A stretch of DNA of 42,260 nucleotides from Bacteroidales bacterium UBA5072 (GCA_002415855.1 DIAS01000089.1:1-42260), one strand, 5' to 3'. Shown: positions 1 to 9,090, numbered from the stretch's first letter. The notes: a model not told the origin generated them from the sequence alone. Numbers and translations: made by a program.

Positions 1-621
1 CAATCACTTAATTGCCAGAGAAAAGGTATTGCAGCCTGGTGGCTCTGGGCCAGTCTGGCCGGATGGAACAAACCAGTGATTGCCATACCGGTAACCGGCA
101 TCACTGTGACCGGGGAAGGTGAAAACTCAGCAATTACAACAAAAAGCGGAACCTTACAGTTAGTTGTTTCGGTCATCCCGGCTGATGCTTCCGACAAAAG
201 CGTCACCTGGACCATTGTTAACGGAACCGGACAGGCAAACATCAATTCATCCGGACTTGTTACTGCCGTGGGAAATGGTTCAGTAACAGCTACTGCCACC
301 GCTAACGACGGGTCCGGTATTTCCGGGTCAATGGTCATCAATATTACCAACCAGGAGATCCCTGACGGGTTGACCTCAGCAGGTAGCTTAAAACCACCGG
401 TCATCACGGTGATCCATTCGGAATTAAGAATCAGTTTTCATGAATTCAGCCTGCACCGGTCTATACAATTGTACAATCTCCACGGTGAACTGTTATTCAG
501 GCAGCCTGCTGCAGCTGATGACCAGCTGGCACTGGATATATCCTCTCTGTCTGCCGGCTTCTATATTCTGGTAATATCCGATGACAATGATCAAAGTGTA
601 TTTAAAGTTACGAAACCCTGA
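1..621 (+). CDS. Secreted protein with Ig-like (BIG2) domain and T9SS C-terminal sorting domain, 5' partial
   Basis: The reading frame is open from base 1 with no stop, so the gene is cut by the left edge; the GTG at 76 is only an internal codon. The visible part begins with a Trp-rich stretch (codons about 12-23), the end of an upstream domain I do not recognise. A bacterial Ig-like group 2 domain follows (about codons 27-118), with alternating beta strands and the typical SGLVTAVGNGSVTATA strand pair. The last ~65 residues contain SLHRSIQLYNLHGELL and SSLSAGFYILVI, which fits the Por/type IX secretion C-terminal sorting domain that Bacteroidota use to export and anchor proteins at the cell surface. 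The catalytic or binding role lies upstream and cannot be seen. It may be unrelated to the polysaccharide locus that follows. Confidence 0.75.
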   Translation, partial: QSLNCQRKGIAAWWLWASLAGWNKPVIAIPVTGITVTGEGENSAITTKSGTLQLVVSVIPADASDKSVTWTIVNGTGQANINSSGLVTAVGNGSVTATATANDGSGISGSMVINITNQEIPDGLTSAGSLKPPVITVIHSELRISFHEFSLHRSIQLYNLHGELLFRQPAAADDQLALDISSLSAGFYILVISDDNDQSVFKVTKP

Positions 622-762
622 ACCGGATTTCATTTTTCATCATCAATTAATGGTTGTTGGACAACTGAAACATGCTGTTTATTGAAAATAAAGCTTTTAA
701 CGAATACAGATACAGTTTTTTTTATATTTTTATGGTTGGATAAAATCCTTAATAATAACCAG

Positions 763-1029
763 ATGACAATTGACAAGACCCTGATTGAAAGAAAGGTAGT
801 TGAGTATATTGGTAAAAACACCCACATAGATCTGCAGATGTTGACACCTCAGACATTGCTCTTTAAGGAAGGTATCTTTGACTCAATGGCTTTTGTCCTC
901 CTGATCGATTTTATTGAAGAAACGTTTGGAATCAAACCTGGCGACGAAGACCTGGTTGAGGAAAATTTTGAGTCAATAGACTCGATCACCAGGTATATCG
1001 GAAAGAAAACCGAAATAGATGTCACTTAG
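763..1029 (+). CDS. Acyl carrier protein
   Basis: This is a stand-alone acyl carrier protein of 88 residues. The phosphopantetheine attachment motif is D40-S41-M42, inside GIFDSMAF, followed by the helix II sequence LLIDFIEETFGI with the usual acidic surface. An in-frame TTG at 682 would add 27 hydrophobic, low-complexity residues; the ATG at 763 gives the normal ACP length, so I chose it. It is the first gene of a tight cassette: AsnB starts 29 bases after its stop, then an NAD-synthase-like protein and an AMP-forming ligase. The likely role is to carry an acyl or aminoacyl group activated by the ligase at 4155-5609 (inference). It is unlikely to be the housekeeping fatty-acid ACP, because no fab genes are nearby. 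Confidence 0.85.
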   Translation: MTIDKTLIERKVVEYIGKNTHIDLQMLTPQTLLFKEGIFDSMAFVLLIDFIEETFGIKPGDEDLVEENFESIDSITRYIGKKTEIDVT

Positions 1030-1058
1030 TTGGTTTATCGCGATTTACCAAAACCAAC

Positions 1059-3053
1059 ATGTGTGGAATAGCCGGAGTATTTAATCGTTCCGGGCCAGTT
1101 GAAGATGCAGCCCGGTTATTAAGCAGGATGCTTTCCAGGATACAATACCGCGGACCTGATGAAAGCGGTATCTACCTCAATACATGCCTGGCCCTGGGTA
1201 GTGTAAGGCTTAGTATTATAGACCTGAAAACAGGACAACAGCCTTTATCTTCAAGCGACGGGAATTTCTGGATTGCTTACAACGGTGAAATATTTAATTA
1301 TCTGGAACTGAAGGAGGAGTTGATTCAAAAAGGATTTACCTTCAGGACGGGGAGCGACACAGAGGTTTTGCTGAATTCCTACCTGGCATATGGTACCGAG
1401 TGTCTGAACAGGCTGAACGGTCAGTTTGCATTTGCCATATGGGATAAAGTAAAAGAAGAGTTGTTTATTGCCAGGGACCGTATGGGCATACGGCCGCTAT
1501 TTTATACCTGGACTGACAATACCCTTGTTTTCGGTTCTGAAATAAAAACACTATTCGAGCATCCCGCTGTAAAAGCCGAGGTTGATCCGGTATCGCTTTC
1601 ACAAGTGTTCACATTATGGACCACGATAACACCAAGAACCATCTTTAAAAAAGTTTTTGAACTGCCCCCTGGTCATTTCATGAAAGTAACACGGAAAAAA
1701 ACGCTGATACAGTCTTTCTGGTCACTGCGTTTTCCGGCTGAACCGGAATCTCTTTTCAAAGGATCATTCCATGATGCTCAGGAAGAACTGGAAAGGCTTT
1801 TAACTAATTCAGTCAGGTTAAGACTCAGGGCAGATGTGCCTGTTGCTGCATATTTGAGTGGCGGCCTTGATTCAAGCGCCACAACGGCACTGATCAAAAG
1901 GGTTGAACCTGCAACCCTACAGACCTTCTCCATTGGTTTTGAAGACGGTGAATTTGATGAAACCCCCTATCAGCAAGAAGTTTCAGAATACCTCGGTACG
2001 CGTCATTATGCCTATACATGCACCCGTGAGGACATCGGCAAATACTTCCCTGAGGTCGTGTGGCATTCCGAGATTCCGGTTTTGCGCACCGCTCCCGTAC
2101 CCATGTTCTGCCTGGCAAAAAAAGTAAGGGAAAACAACATCAAGGTTGTTATTACAGGGGAAGGCGCCGATGAGATGCTGGCCGGATATGATATTTTCAA
2201 GGAGGGGATCATCAGAGAGTTTTGGTCGCGACAGCCCGATTCGAAGATCAGGCCATTGCTGCTGAACAAATTATATCCTTACCTGGCTCAGTTTCAGGGC
2301 CGGAACAAATCCATGCTGAGGTTATTCTTTGGCTATAAACTGAATGAAACAGCGTCACCTTACTATTCACATTTCCTGCGTTGGCATAATACTTCTGCAC
2401 TTTTGAATTTTCTTTCACCCGAAATAAGGTCAACTCTCGATGGATATGAGTACCAGGACGATCTGACATCCTGGCTTCCGGACAATTTTGACAGTTATAG
2501 CAGGCTCAGCAAAGCGCAGTGGCTGGAAGTTTTTCTCTTTATGTCGGGTTATCTCTTATCTTCACAGGGTGACCGCATGGCTATGGCCAACTCGGTTGAA
2601 GGCCGGTATCCCTTTCTCGATTACAGGGTAGTTGAATTTGCAGCCTCTCTCCCCCCCCAGTTTAAAATGCATGGTCTGAATGAGAAATATATCCTGAAGA
2701 GCATGATGCATGGACATCTTCCTCCGAGTGTCCTGAAACGCCCCAAGCAGGCATACAGGGCACCTGTGGCAGGCGGTTTCTTTTCTGATTCAGGGCAGAA
2801 CTATGTGCAAGATCTGCTCGGTGAAAAAGACATACTCCGGACAGGCATCTTCACTTACCCCGCCATTCAAAGACTGCTTGAAAAGACCCGGACGAGCAGC
2901 CTGGTTACTGAAGTGGAAAATATGGCCCTGTCAGGTGTCATTTCCACGCAATTACTGGTTCATCAGTATATTCTCAGGGATAGCCACCGGCCGGCCCTGT
3001 CTGAATTGAGACAATGCCGCATATTTGTTGAGGATAACCCTGTTTTTAATTGA
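1059..3053 (+). CDS. asnB: Asparagine synthase (glutamine-hydrolysing)-type amidotransferase
   Basis: This is a 664-residue class II glutamine amidotransferase. The N-terminus is MCGIAGVFN, so Cys2 is the glutaminase nucleophile after Met removal. YNGEIFN and the segment RTGSDTEV are the conserved glutamine-binding motifs, and LNGQFAFAIWD with RDRMGIRPLFY closes the glutaminase domain. The synthetase half carries the ATP pyrophosphatase loop SGGLDSS at residues 267-273 and the GEGADE motif. It is longer than E. coli AsnB (about 554) and resembles the AsnB paralogues found in capsule and exosortase-associated loci. The family uses glutamine-derived ammonia to amidate an adenylated carboxylate. 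Its place between an ACP and an acyl ligase suggests a specialised substrate, a carrier-bound acid or a uronic acid, rather than free aspartate; that is inference. It ends 18 bases before the next gene. Confidence 0.85.
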   Translation: MCGIAGVFNRSGPVEDAARLLSRMLSRIQYRGPDESGIYLNTCLALGSVRLSIIDLKTGQQPLSSSDGNFWIAYNGEIFNYLELKEELIQKGFTFRTGSDTEVLLNSYLAYGTECLNRLNGQFAFAIWDKVKEELFIARDRMGIRPLFYTWTDNTLVFGSEIKTLFEHPAVKAEVDPVSLSQVFTLWTTITPRTIFKKVFELPPGHFMKVTRKKTLIQSFWSLRFPAEPESLFKGSFHDAQEELERLLTNSVRLRLRADVPVAAYLSGGLDSSATTALIKRVEPATLQTFSIGFEDGEFDETPYQQEVSEYLGTRHYAYTCTREDIGKYFPEVVWHSEIPVLRTAPVPMFCLAKKVRENNIKVVITGEGADEMLAGYDIFKEGIIREFWSRQPDSKIRPLLLNKLYPYLAQFQGRNKSMLRLFFGYKLNETASPYYSHFLRWHNTSALLNFLSPEIRSTLDGYEYQDDLTSWLPDNFDSYSRLSKAQWLEVFLFMSGYLLSSQGDRMAMANSVEGRYPFLDYRVVEFAASLPPQFKMHGLNEKYILKSMMHGHLPPSVLKRPKQAYRAPVAGGFFSDSGQNYVQDLLGEKDILRTGIFTYPAIQRLLEKTRTSSLVTEVENMALSGVISTQLLVHQYILRDSHRPALSELRQCRIFVEDNPVFN

Positions 3054-3071
3054 TCATTTAAGAAAAAACCT

Positions 3072-4058
3072 ATGAATGAACATATGAAAAGGCCATTTAA
3101 CAAAGACATTCTGGTCATAACCGACCTGGAAACGGAATGCAACCAGATCATCAGCATGCTCAGACACAATGTTACTGAAAGATTGCACCGGTTCGGTGCT
3201 GTCGTGGGTATTTCCGGCGGCATCGATTCGTCACTGACCCTAGCATTAGCTACCCGTGCATTCGGACCGGAACGGGTTCTTGGCATTATGCTCCCGGAAA
3301 AGGATTCCAGCAACGAAAGTGCAATATTGGCCCAAAAACTAGCGGATAAATTTGGTATTCAGGCTATTACTGAAAATATTACCGGGGCGCTGGAGGGTTT
3401 TGGATGCTATAGTAGGCGAGATGAGGCTGTCAAGAGGGTTTTTCCTGAATATGATCCCGCTACGTATAAAATGAAAATTGGTGTGAAGAGTTCCGGGCTT
3501 TATACAAATCTGCCTCCGCTTTTTTCCCTGACCATCGTTGACAGTAAAGGCAATGAATCCTCAAGACGTCTCCCGGCAGCTGAATTTAAGCAGATTGAAG
3601 CATCTTCGAATTTTAAACAGCGATGCCGGATGTCCATGTTGTATTATCATGCTGAACGACTTCATTATGCGGTAATAGGAACTCCCAATAAGCATGAAGT
3701 GGAACAGGGCTTTTTTGTCAAATATGGCGATGGCGGAGCCGATGTAATGCCCATAGGACATTTGTACAAGGACCAGGTTTACCAGTTGGCCCGTTACCTG
3801 GATGTTCCACAGGAAATAATTGACAGGACACCCACAACTGACACCTATACAGCCGAACAAACACAGGAAGAATTTTTCTACCAGATGCCTTTCCGGCAGA
3901 TGGACCTGTTGTGGTACGCTTTTGAAAAAGGATATGAACCGGATGAGGTTGCACCGGTCATGGAGCTGACACCGGAGCAGGTAAAGAGTGTTTTTGTCAA
4001 CTTTGAGAGAAAGCAGCGTACCACTGAGTATTTACGACTGGCACCGATCAGGGAATAA
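3072..4058 (+). CDS. NAD(+) synthase-like ATP pyrophosphatase (stand-alone synthetase domain)
   Basis: This 328-residue protein is in the NadE superfamily. The P-loop SGGIDSS sits at residues 48-54, followed by GIMLPEKDSSNESA. The central block SSNFKQRCRMSMLYYHAE, then GTPNKHEVEQGFFVKYGDGGAD and PIGHLYKDQVYQLARYL, matches the ATP- and dinucleotide-binding core. There is no N-terminal nitrilase domain, so it would use free ammonia or ammonia from a partner. Two things differ from ordinary NadE: an insertion of about 40 residues before the SSNFKQR block, and TPTTDTYTAEQTQEEFF where housekeeping enzymes usually have a PSAGLW-type acceptor loop. With AsnB, ACP and an acyl ligase on either side, I infer an amide-forming enzyme with a changed acceptor. 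A true NAD synthase remains possible. Confidence 0.75.
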   Translation: MNEHMKRPFNKDILVITDLETECNQIISMLRHNVTERLHRFGAVVGISGGIDSSLTLALATRAFGPERVLGIMLPEKDSSNESAILAQKLADKFGIQAITENITGALEGFGCYSRRDEAVKRVFPEYDPATYKMKIGVKSSGLYTNLPPLFSLTIVDSKGNESSRRLPAAEFKQIEASSNFKQRCRMSMLYYHAERLHYAVIGTPNKHEVEQGFFVKYGDGGADVMPIGHLYKDQVYQLARYLDVPQEIIDRTPTTDTYTAEQTQEEFFYQMPFRQMDLLWYAFEKGYEPDEVAPVMELTPEQVKSVFVNFERKQRTTEYLRLAPIRE

Positions 4059-4154
4059 ACTTATTGGCATTTCTTCCGGTAACAATTTACGCACTTTATG
4101 CGTAGATCATTGATAAGTATTCAGCCCGAAGTCTGAACCCTATTAGCTTTTTAC
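4059..4154 (+). other. Short intergenic gap with small hairpin
   Basis: These 96 bases separate the NAD-synthase-like gene from the acyl ligase, the widest gap in the cassette. A 6-bp inverted repeat, TACGCA (4088-4093) and TGCGTA (4099-4104), encloses a 5-base loop. No U-run follows, so it is not an obvious rho-independent terminator. No clear promoter was seen. Confidence 0.35.
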
Positions 4155-5609
4155 ATGAACGCGTTCAACTACCTCTTCGAAAACACCTCTCTCCTGGAGA
4201 AAAACTTTATCCTTGGCCCCGGAGAGACTATCTCCCTGCGTGAACTATACACCCGAAGCCTGAAACTTGCAGACTATTTGTCGGCAAACTATGGACAGAA
4301 TCAGAATATCCTCCTCCTGGCTCCGAATTCCATATTCTTTGTTGTCGCCTATCTGGCGATCATCAAATCAGGTAATGTTGTTGTTCCGTTGAACCCGGAG
4401 ATTGAGCAAGGAAACCTCGATTTTATCAAGGATAAGTGCCTGTCAAAGCTGACCTTCACAACCACGCACCTCGCCAAAAGAATTGATTTTACGAATGATC
4501 GCATCTTTGATGAAGAAATGGTGCGCAGGATTATCAGCGATAATTCAACAAGCATAATTATGACCGATGTTATGCCATCCGGTCAGCTTGCTGAAATCAT
4601 TTTTACTTCAGGTTCAACAGGTGAACCCAAAGGAGTGATGATCAGCCACGGGAACCTGATAGCCAATACCGGGTCAATCATTGAATACCTGGGCCTGCGA
4701 CAGGAGGACACCATGCTCGTTGTGCTGCCTTTTTATTATTGCTACGGGTTGTCACTGTTGCATACACATCTCCGGGTGGGTGGAAGTATTGTTCTGAACA
4801 ACATGTTCATCATGCTGGGTGGTGTTATAAACGACCTCAAGCGCTTCAAATGCACGGGATTTGCAGGTGTTCCCAGTCATTTCCAGATACTCCTTAGAAA
4901 ATCCGATTCTTTCAGATCAACCCGCTTCCCTGATCTTAGATATGTTACGCAGGCCGGTGGCAAACTCCATAACGCATTCATCAGTGAATTCATAAATGCT
5001 TTTCCGGATATCCGTTTTTTTGTAATGTACGGACAAACCGAGGCCACCGCAAGACTCTCCTGGCTTCCTCCTGAAAGATTGCCGGAGAAAATAGGTTCAT
5101 GTGGAAAAGCCATCCCGGGAGTAGAACTTAAGGTGGCAGATGAACATGGCAACCCGGTAAAACCAGGCGAGACCGGCGAAATCCTGGCGAGGGGCGAAAA
5201 CATCATGCAAGGTTATTATAAAGATCCGGAATTAACGGGACTGACTTTGAAGAAGGGATGGCTTTATACAGGCGATCTTGCTACGGTTGATGATGAAGGT
5301 TTTATTTATCTTACCGCCCGAAAAAAGGAGATCTTTAAAATTGGCGGACGTCGCGTGAGTCCAAAAGAGATCGAAGAGGTGATCATGCTTATGCCACAGG
5401 TGATAGATTGTACCATTGATGCAGTATTTGATGAAATCCTTGGTGAATCAATGAAAGCCACGGTGGTGATCCGGGATACTGCTGCTGTGACTGTTGACAC
5501 TATTAAATCATGGTGTGCAGCAAGGCTTGCCCTGTATAAAGTACCACAGATCATTGAGTTAAAAGACAGAATAAGCATTTCAGCTACCGGTAAAACCCTT
5601 CGCAAATAG
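4155..5609 (+). CDS. AMP-forming acyl-CoA synthetase / acyl-(carrier) ligase
   Basis: This is a class I adenylate-forming enzyme of 484 residues. It carries the phosphate loop TSGSTGEPKG at residues 151-160 with SHGNL after it, MYGQTEATARLSWLP in the middle, YTGD at 371-374, and the hinge region RKKEIFKIGGRRVSPKEIEE. The C-terminal ATGKTLRK places the catalytic lysine at K480. The family activates a carboxylic acid as acyl-AMP and transfers it to CoA or a carrier thiol. Related ligases sit next to ACP and AsnB-type genes in exosortase-associated polysaccharide loci, but no exosortase is seen here. The natural partner is probably the ACP at 763-1029 (inference). The enzyme is short but has all its motifs. 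A 259-base gap follows before the export genes. Confidence 0.88.
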   Translation: MNAFNYLFENTSLLEKNFILGPGETISLRELYTRSLKLADYLSANYGQNQNILLLAPNSIFFVVAYLAIIKSGNVVVPLNPEIEQGNLDFIKDKCLSKLTFTTTHLAKRIDFTNDRIFDEEMVRRIISDNSTSIIMTDVMPSGQLAEIIFTSGSTGEPKGVMISHGNLIANTGSIIEYLGLRQEDTMLVVLPFYYCYGLSLLHTHLRVGGSIVLNNMFIMLGGVINDLKRFKCTGFAGVPSHFQILLRKSDSFRSTRFPDLRYVTQAGGKLHNAFISEFINAFPDIRFFVMYGQTEATARLSWLPPERLPEKIGSCGKAIPGVELKVADEHGNPVKPGETGEILARGENIMQGYYKDPELTGLTLKKGWLYTGDLATVDDEGFIYLTARKKEIFKIGGRRVSPKEIEEVIMLMPQVIDCTIDAVFDEILGESMKATVVIRDTAAVTVDTIKSWCAARLALYKVPQIIELKDRISISATGKTLRK

Positions 5610-5672
5610 GATGATCGCATCCCCAACTTCCCTATTTATGCGAGTTTAATAGTCTGTGAGATGCCAGTCGCT

Positions 5673-5687
5673 TATATTTGCAAATAT
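5673..5687 (+). promoter_or_regulatory. TATATTTG promoter-like box within a 14-bp perfect palindrome
   Basis: TATATTTG at 5673-5680 fits the Bacteroidota -7 consensus TAnnTTTG. Bases 5674-5687 form the perfect palindrome ATATTTGCAAATAT, which could also bind a dimeric regulator. No good -33 TTTG element is visible at the expected distance. It lies in the 259-base gap between the ligase gene and the Wza-type export gene; the rest of that gap is AT-rich and unassigned. Confidence 0.35.
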
Positions 5688-5833
5688 CTGACATACAAAA
5701 CGTTTAGATTGATTCTAATCAGATAAATCTGCAATTTTTGTCACTGGTCACAGCAACTTTGCCATTCAACATTCAAATTAACCAGTTGATCAAATAGGCT
5801 CATGCTCCAGGCAGGTATTATGTCCCAAAGACC

Positions 5834-5841
5834 TATATTTG
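5834..5841 (+). promoter_or_regulatory. TAnnTTTG-type promoter box upstream of the export genes
   Basis: TATATTTG is an exact match to the Bacteroidota -7 consensus and lies 27 bases before the ATG of the Wza-type gene. Eleven bases (TATATTTGCAA) are repeated from the box at 5673, 161 bases upstream. A -33 element is not convincing. This is a plausible start of the polysaccharide operon transcript. Confidence 0.4.
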
Positions 5842-5868
5842 CAAGTATAACCCCAAAGCCCCAACCAG

Positions 5869-6681
5869 ATGAAATCCAGAATCAACCGCCCGGATTCTCT
5901 TTTATTTGTCAGCTATTCATCCTTTGTTTTTTTGGTTTTCATCCTATTAGCTTCTGCCTGTGTCACACAGCGCGACGTTGAGTACCTGCAGGATGACAGC
6001 ACGACCATCAAAGAATTTCAGGAAGCAAAAATCGAGGATTACAGACTAAAGCCCAACGATGAACTTTATATACAGATCAACAGTCTGGATGATCCCACTG
6101 CCAGCATTTTTTCCGTGGCAAATTCCGTACAGTATATGAATATAGCCACAATTCAGCCCTACGGGGCTTCCTTGATGGCATATACCGTTGATAAGGAAGG
6201 CTACCTCCTTCTGCCTGTGATCGGGAGAATTGAAGTGCAGGATAAGACCACAACACAGGTCAGTGAAGCAATTACAAAGGCTTTAGCCAACATATTAAGT
6301 CAACCGGTGGTTTCGGTGAAACTGGTGAACCGTTATGTTTCCGTATTGGGAGAAGTGCTGCACCCGGGACATTTTGCCTATTCACAGGATAAACTGACCA
6401 TTTATGATGCCATCGGGTTCGCCGGCGATATTACCGATTACGGTAACCGAAAGGATGTTATTCTTACAAGGAATGAAAACGGGAAGAATATTCGCATCCC
6501 TGTCAATCTGTCCACATCGGATGTTCTGGCATCCGATTACTATTACATTCGGCCCAATGATATTATTTATGTTAAACCCTTGCCGAAGAAATTCTGGAAT
6601 ATGCGGCAATTCCCTTATGCAGTTGTAATTTCTACCATTACCACTGCCATATTGTTGTGGTCAGTTATTGATCAGCAGTAA
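5869..6681 (+). CDS. Wza-type polysaccharide export lipoprotein
   Basis: This outer-membrane polysaccharide export protein has 270 residues. An N-terminal hydrophobic segment ends in LLASAC, a lipobox with Cys31 as the acylated residue. The poly-export domain follows (about 50-150: YRLKPNDELYIQINSLDD, then VDKEGYLLLPVIGRIEV). A SLBB-type domain contains VVSVKLVNRYVSVLGEVLHPG and ITDYGNRKDVILTR. The C-terminus has one membrane helix (about 246-266), as in Wza-family proteins where it lines the outer-membrane pore. It starts the export module, 20 bases before the Wzc-type kinase, which is its usual functional partner. The ATG at 5869 gives a full signal peptide. Confidence 0.9.
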   Translation: MKSRINRPDSLLFVSYSSFVFLVFILLASACVTQRDVEYLQDDSTTIKEFQEAKIEDYRLKPNDELYIQINSLDDPTASIFSVANSVQYMNIATIQPYGASLMAYTVDKEGYLLLPVIGRIEVQDKTTTQVSEAITKALANILSQPVVSVKLVNRYVSVLGEVLHPGHFAYSQDKLTIYDAIGFAGDITDYGNRKDVILTRNENGKNIRIPVNLSTSDVLASDYYYIRPNDIIYVKPLPKKFWNMRQFPYAVVISTITTAILLWSVIDQQ

Positions 6682-6701
6682 CCAATACAGGCTTATAATG
6701 C

Positions 6702-9068
6702 ATGAATATGACACCTAACCGACTCATAGCCAATCAGGATGATAGCGATCTTAAGCAATTCATTCAGCTGATTACCAGAAACTACAAAATGTTCGTGGTC
6801 TGCGTTGTTGTTGCCATGGTTCTGGCGTTTGTGGCAATCCGGTTCATGGAATCCAGGTACAAGATATCTTCCTCACTTTTGATCAAGGAAGATACACAAA
6901 AGCCAACCGGGAATATGAATGATTTCCTTAACAGCAGTTTATTTGGTGTCAACAAGAATTTTCAAAATGAACTCTGGGTGTTGAAGTCTTCGCCTGTTTT
7001 GGAACAAACCATTAAGAATCTGGATCTTACAACAGGCTATTACCTGAAGACAGGATTGAAACAGCAAGACGCATATGGTCAGGCGCCATTCCATATCCTG
7101 GTTTTGCAGAACCATGTCCAGCCTGTGAATGTAAGGTTTAAAATATCCATCCAGGACAACAGTCATTTTGAGATCAGGGCCAGAGGAAAGAAGGTAAAAT
7201 TTAAGGACCTCAATACCGGCGAGGTCAATAATGTGCAGAAGAAATGGAAATATCAGGAATACGGTGAATCAGGAAAGTTGATCGAGACTGAGGATCTTGC
7301 TTTCATCGTTCAACTTGACTCAACAAGGGATTATGCTTATTCTGAGGATTTCTCCTATAGTTTTATGTTCAATGATGTTGCTTCGCTTTCGGATGTGCTT
7401 AGAAAGCAGCTGGGATTCAAAGTAATCGACAAACTGGCAACGGTAATTGAGATTGTTTTTAAGTCTCCCTCCGTGAAAAAGGGTAAAGATATCGTTAACG
7501 AAATCATGGATGTATATTCGCAGCAAAACCTGGAAAGAAAGAATCACGCTGCCGGTATTGCCATCAATTATATTGAAAAGCAGCTTGGCGAAATTTCTGA
7601 TTCATTGAGCCTGACAGAGGATGATCTGCAGCGTTTCCGCTCATCGAACCAGTTGTTGAATGTGACTGAACAGGCCACAGGAATCACTACACAATACATG
7701 GATCTGCAGAACCAGATGGCTGAATTGACAACCCGCAAAAGATATTATGACTATGTGTCTGATTATTTGAATAATAACGACGATTTCTCCAACATGACAG
7801 TGCCTGCTTCCATGGGTATCCCTGATCAGCTGCTGAATGACCTGATGTCGGAATTAATAACTGCCCAGGCACAGCGATCAAACCTCATCCAGAATAACCA
7901 GGAGCTTAATCCGCTTGTACAAAAACTGACCATTCAAATCGAGAATACCAAAAAAACCATTATTGAAAACATTGCTGCTGTAAGAAAGACAACCGAAATC
8001 TCAATCGATGAGATGAACAAGCGTATCCGCAAGGTTGAGTCCGCCATCAGCCGTCTGCCTGTGACTCAGCGGCAACTCGGAGGCATTGAGCGCAAGTACA
8101 GGTTAAATGATGCCATTTACAACTACCTGCTCGAAAAACGTGCCGAAGCAAAAATCACCCAGGCATCCAACATGCCCGACAACATCATCATAGAACCGGC
8201 CAAGATGGTTGGGACACGTCCTGTTTCGCCCAATGTACAAATGGTATACCTGATTGCCCTCCTTATCGGACTGGCCTTACCTTTTGGATTCCTGATGATG
8301 AAGAATGCCATAGACAATAAGATTGAGTCACAGGAAACCATTGAACGGCTTACCAGTATTCCGGTAATGGGCAAAATCATGCACAATAACAGGAAATCCA
8401 GCCAGGTGATATTTGAATACCCGCGATCAGTCATTGCCGAGTCGTTCAGAGCCCTGAGAACCAACCTTGAATATCAGTACAAGGGCTTGCATAACAAGGT
8501 TATTCTGGTCACGTCCTGCATTGAAGGCGAAGGTAAGTCATTCAGCGCCCTTAACCTGGCAATGAGTTATGCGCAGCTTGGCAAACGTACCCTGCTCTTG
8601 GATTTTGACCTGCGTAAACCGACCGACTATTTTAGCGTAACATCGGATTCACAAATTGGCCTTAGCACTTATTACCTCAATGGGACCAGTCACGACGAAC
8701 TCGTACGCAGCTCACCTTACGAAAAGCTCGATTACATACAAACAGGCCCTCTCCCTCCCAATCCCATGGAGTTGATGGCAATGAACAAAACAGAATTCCT
8801 CATTAACCATTTCAAGACCATATACGAATGCATCATCATTGATACGTCACCCCTGGCGCAGGTCAGTGATGCTTACCTCCTGATGGATTATGCCGACATT
8901 AAAATTGTTGTGGCCCGTTACAATTACAGTCTGCGGAAGGTATTCTCGTTGATCATGAAAGACCTGAAACAGAAAAAAATGAACAATGTATGCGTCGTGC
9001 TGAATGATAACAAGATTTACAGTGATCAGTACGGATATGGTTACGGTTATAACAAGAAAAAGAAATAG
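6702..9068 (+). CDS. Wzc-type polysaccharide co-polymerase / tyrosine autokinase
   Basis: This 788-residue inner-membrane protein joins a chain-length determinant (Wzz-like) domain to a cytoplasmic BY-kinase. A first membrane helix lies near residues 27-48 (MFVVCVVVAMVLAFVAI). A long periplasmic coiled-coil region runs to about 510, and a second helix lies near 512-532. The kinase has Walker A EGEGKS at 608-613, Walker A' LLLDFDLRKPT and Walker B CIIIDTSP near 711. It ends in a tyrosine cluster (YSDQYGYGYGY) before a lysine tail, the site of autophosphorylation in this family. Phosphorylation cycles control chain length and export together with the Wza-type protein upstream. It is complete and has the normal length. 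Confidence 0.92.
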   Translation: MNMTPNRLIANQDDSDLKQFIQLITRNYKMFVVCVVVAMVLAFVAIRFMESRYKISSSLLIKEDTQKPTGNMNDFLNSSLFGVNKNFQNELWVLKSSPVLEQTIKNLDLTTGYYLKTGLKQQDAYGQAPFHILVLQNHVQPVNVRFKISIQDNSHFEIRARGKKVKFKDLNTGEVNNVQKKWKYQEYGESGKLIETEDLAFIVQLDSTRDYAYSEDFSYSFMFNDVASLSDVLRKQLGFKVIDKLATVIEIVFKSPSVKKGKDIVNEIMDVYSQQNLERKNHAAGIAINYIEKQLGEISDSLSLTEDDLQRFRSSNQLLNVTEQATGITTQYMDLQNQMAELTTRKRYYDYVSDYLNNNDDFSNMTVPASMGIPDQLLNDLMSELITAQAQRSNLIQNNQELNPLVQKLTIQIENTKKTIIENIAAVRKTTEISIDEMNKRIRKVESAISRLPVTQRQLGGIERKYRLNDAIYNYLLEKRAEAKITQASNMPDNIIIEPAKMVGTRPVSPNVQMVYLIALLIGLALPFGFLMMKNAIDNKIESQETIERLTSIPVMGKIMHNNRKSSQVIFEYPRSVIAESFRALRTNLEYQYKGLHNKVILVTSCIEGEGKSFSALNLAMSYAQLGKRTLLLDFDLRKPTDYFSVTSDSQIGLSTYYLNGTSHDELVRSSPYEKLDYIQTGPLPPNPMELMAMNKTEFLINHFKTIYECIIIDTSPLAQVSDAYLLMDYADIKIVVARYNYSLRKVFSLIMKDLKQKKMNNVCVVLNDNKIYSDQYGYGYGYNKKKK

Positions 9069-9090
9069 TGCGTGATAGGCCTTCCGGGAT

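Noticed and set aside
682..762. Extension of the acyl carrier protein to a TTG start
   Set aside because: The added 27 residues are not part of any ACP and the ATG at 763 gives the usual size.
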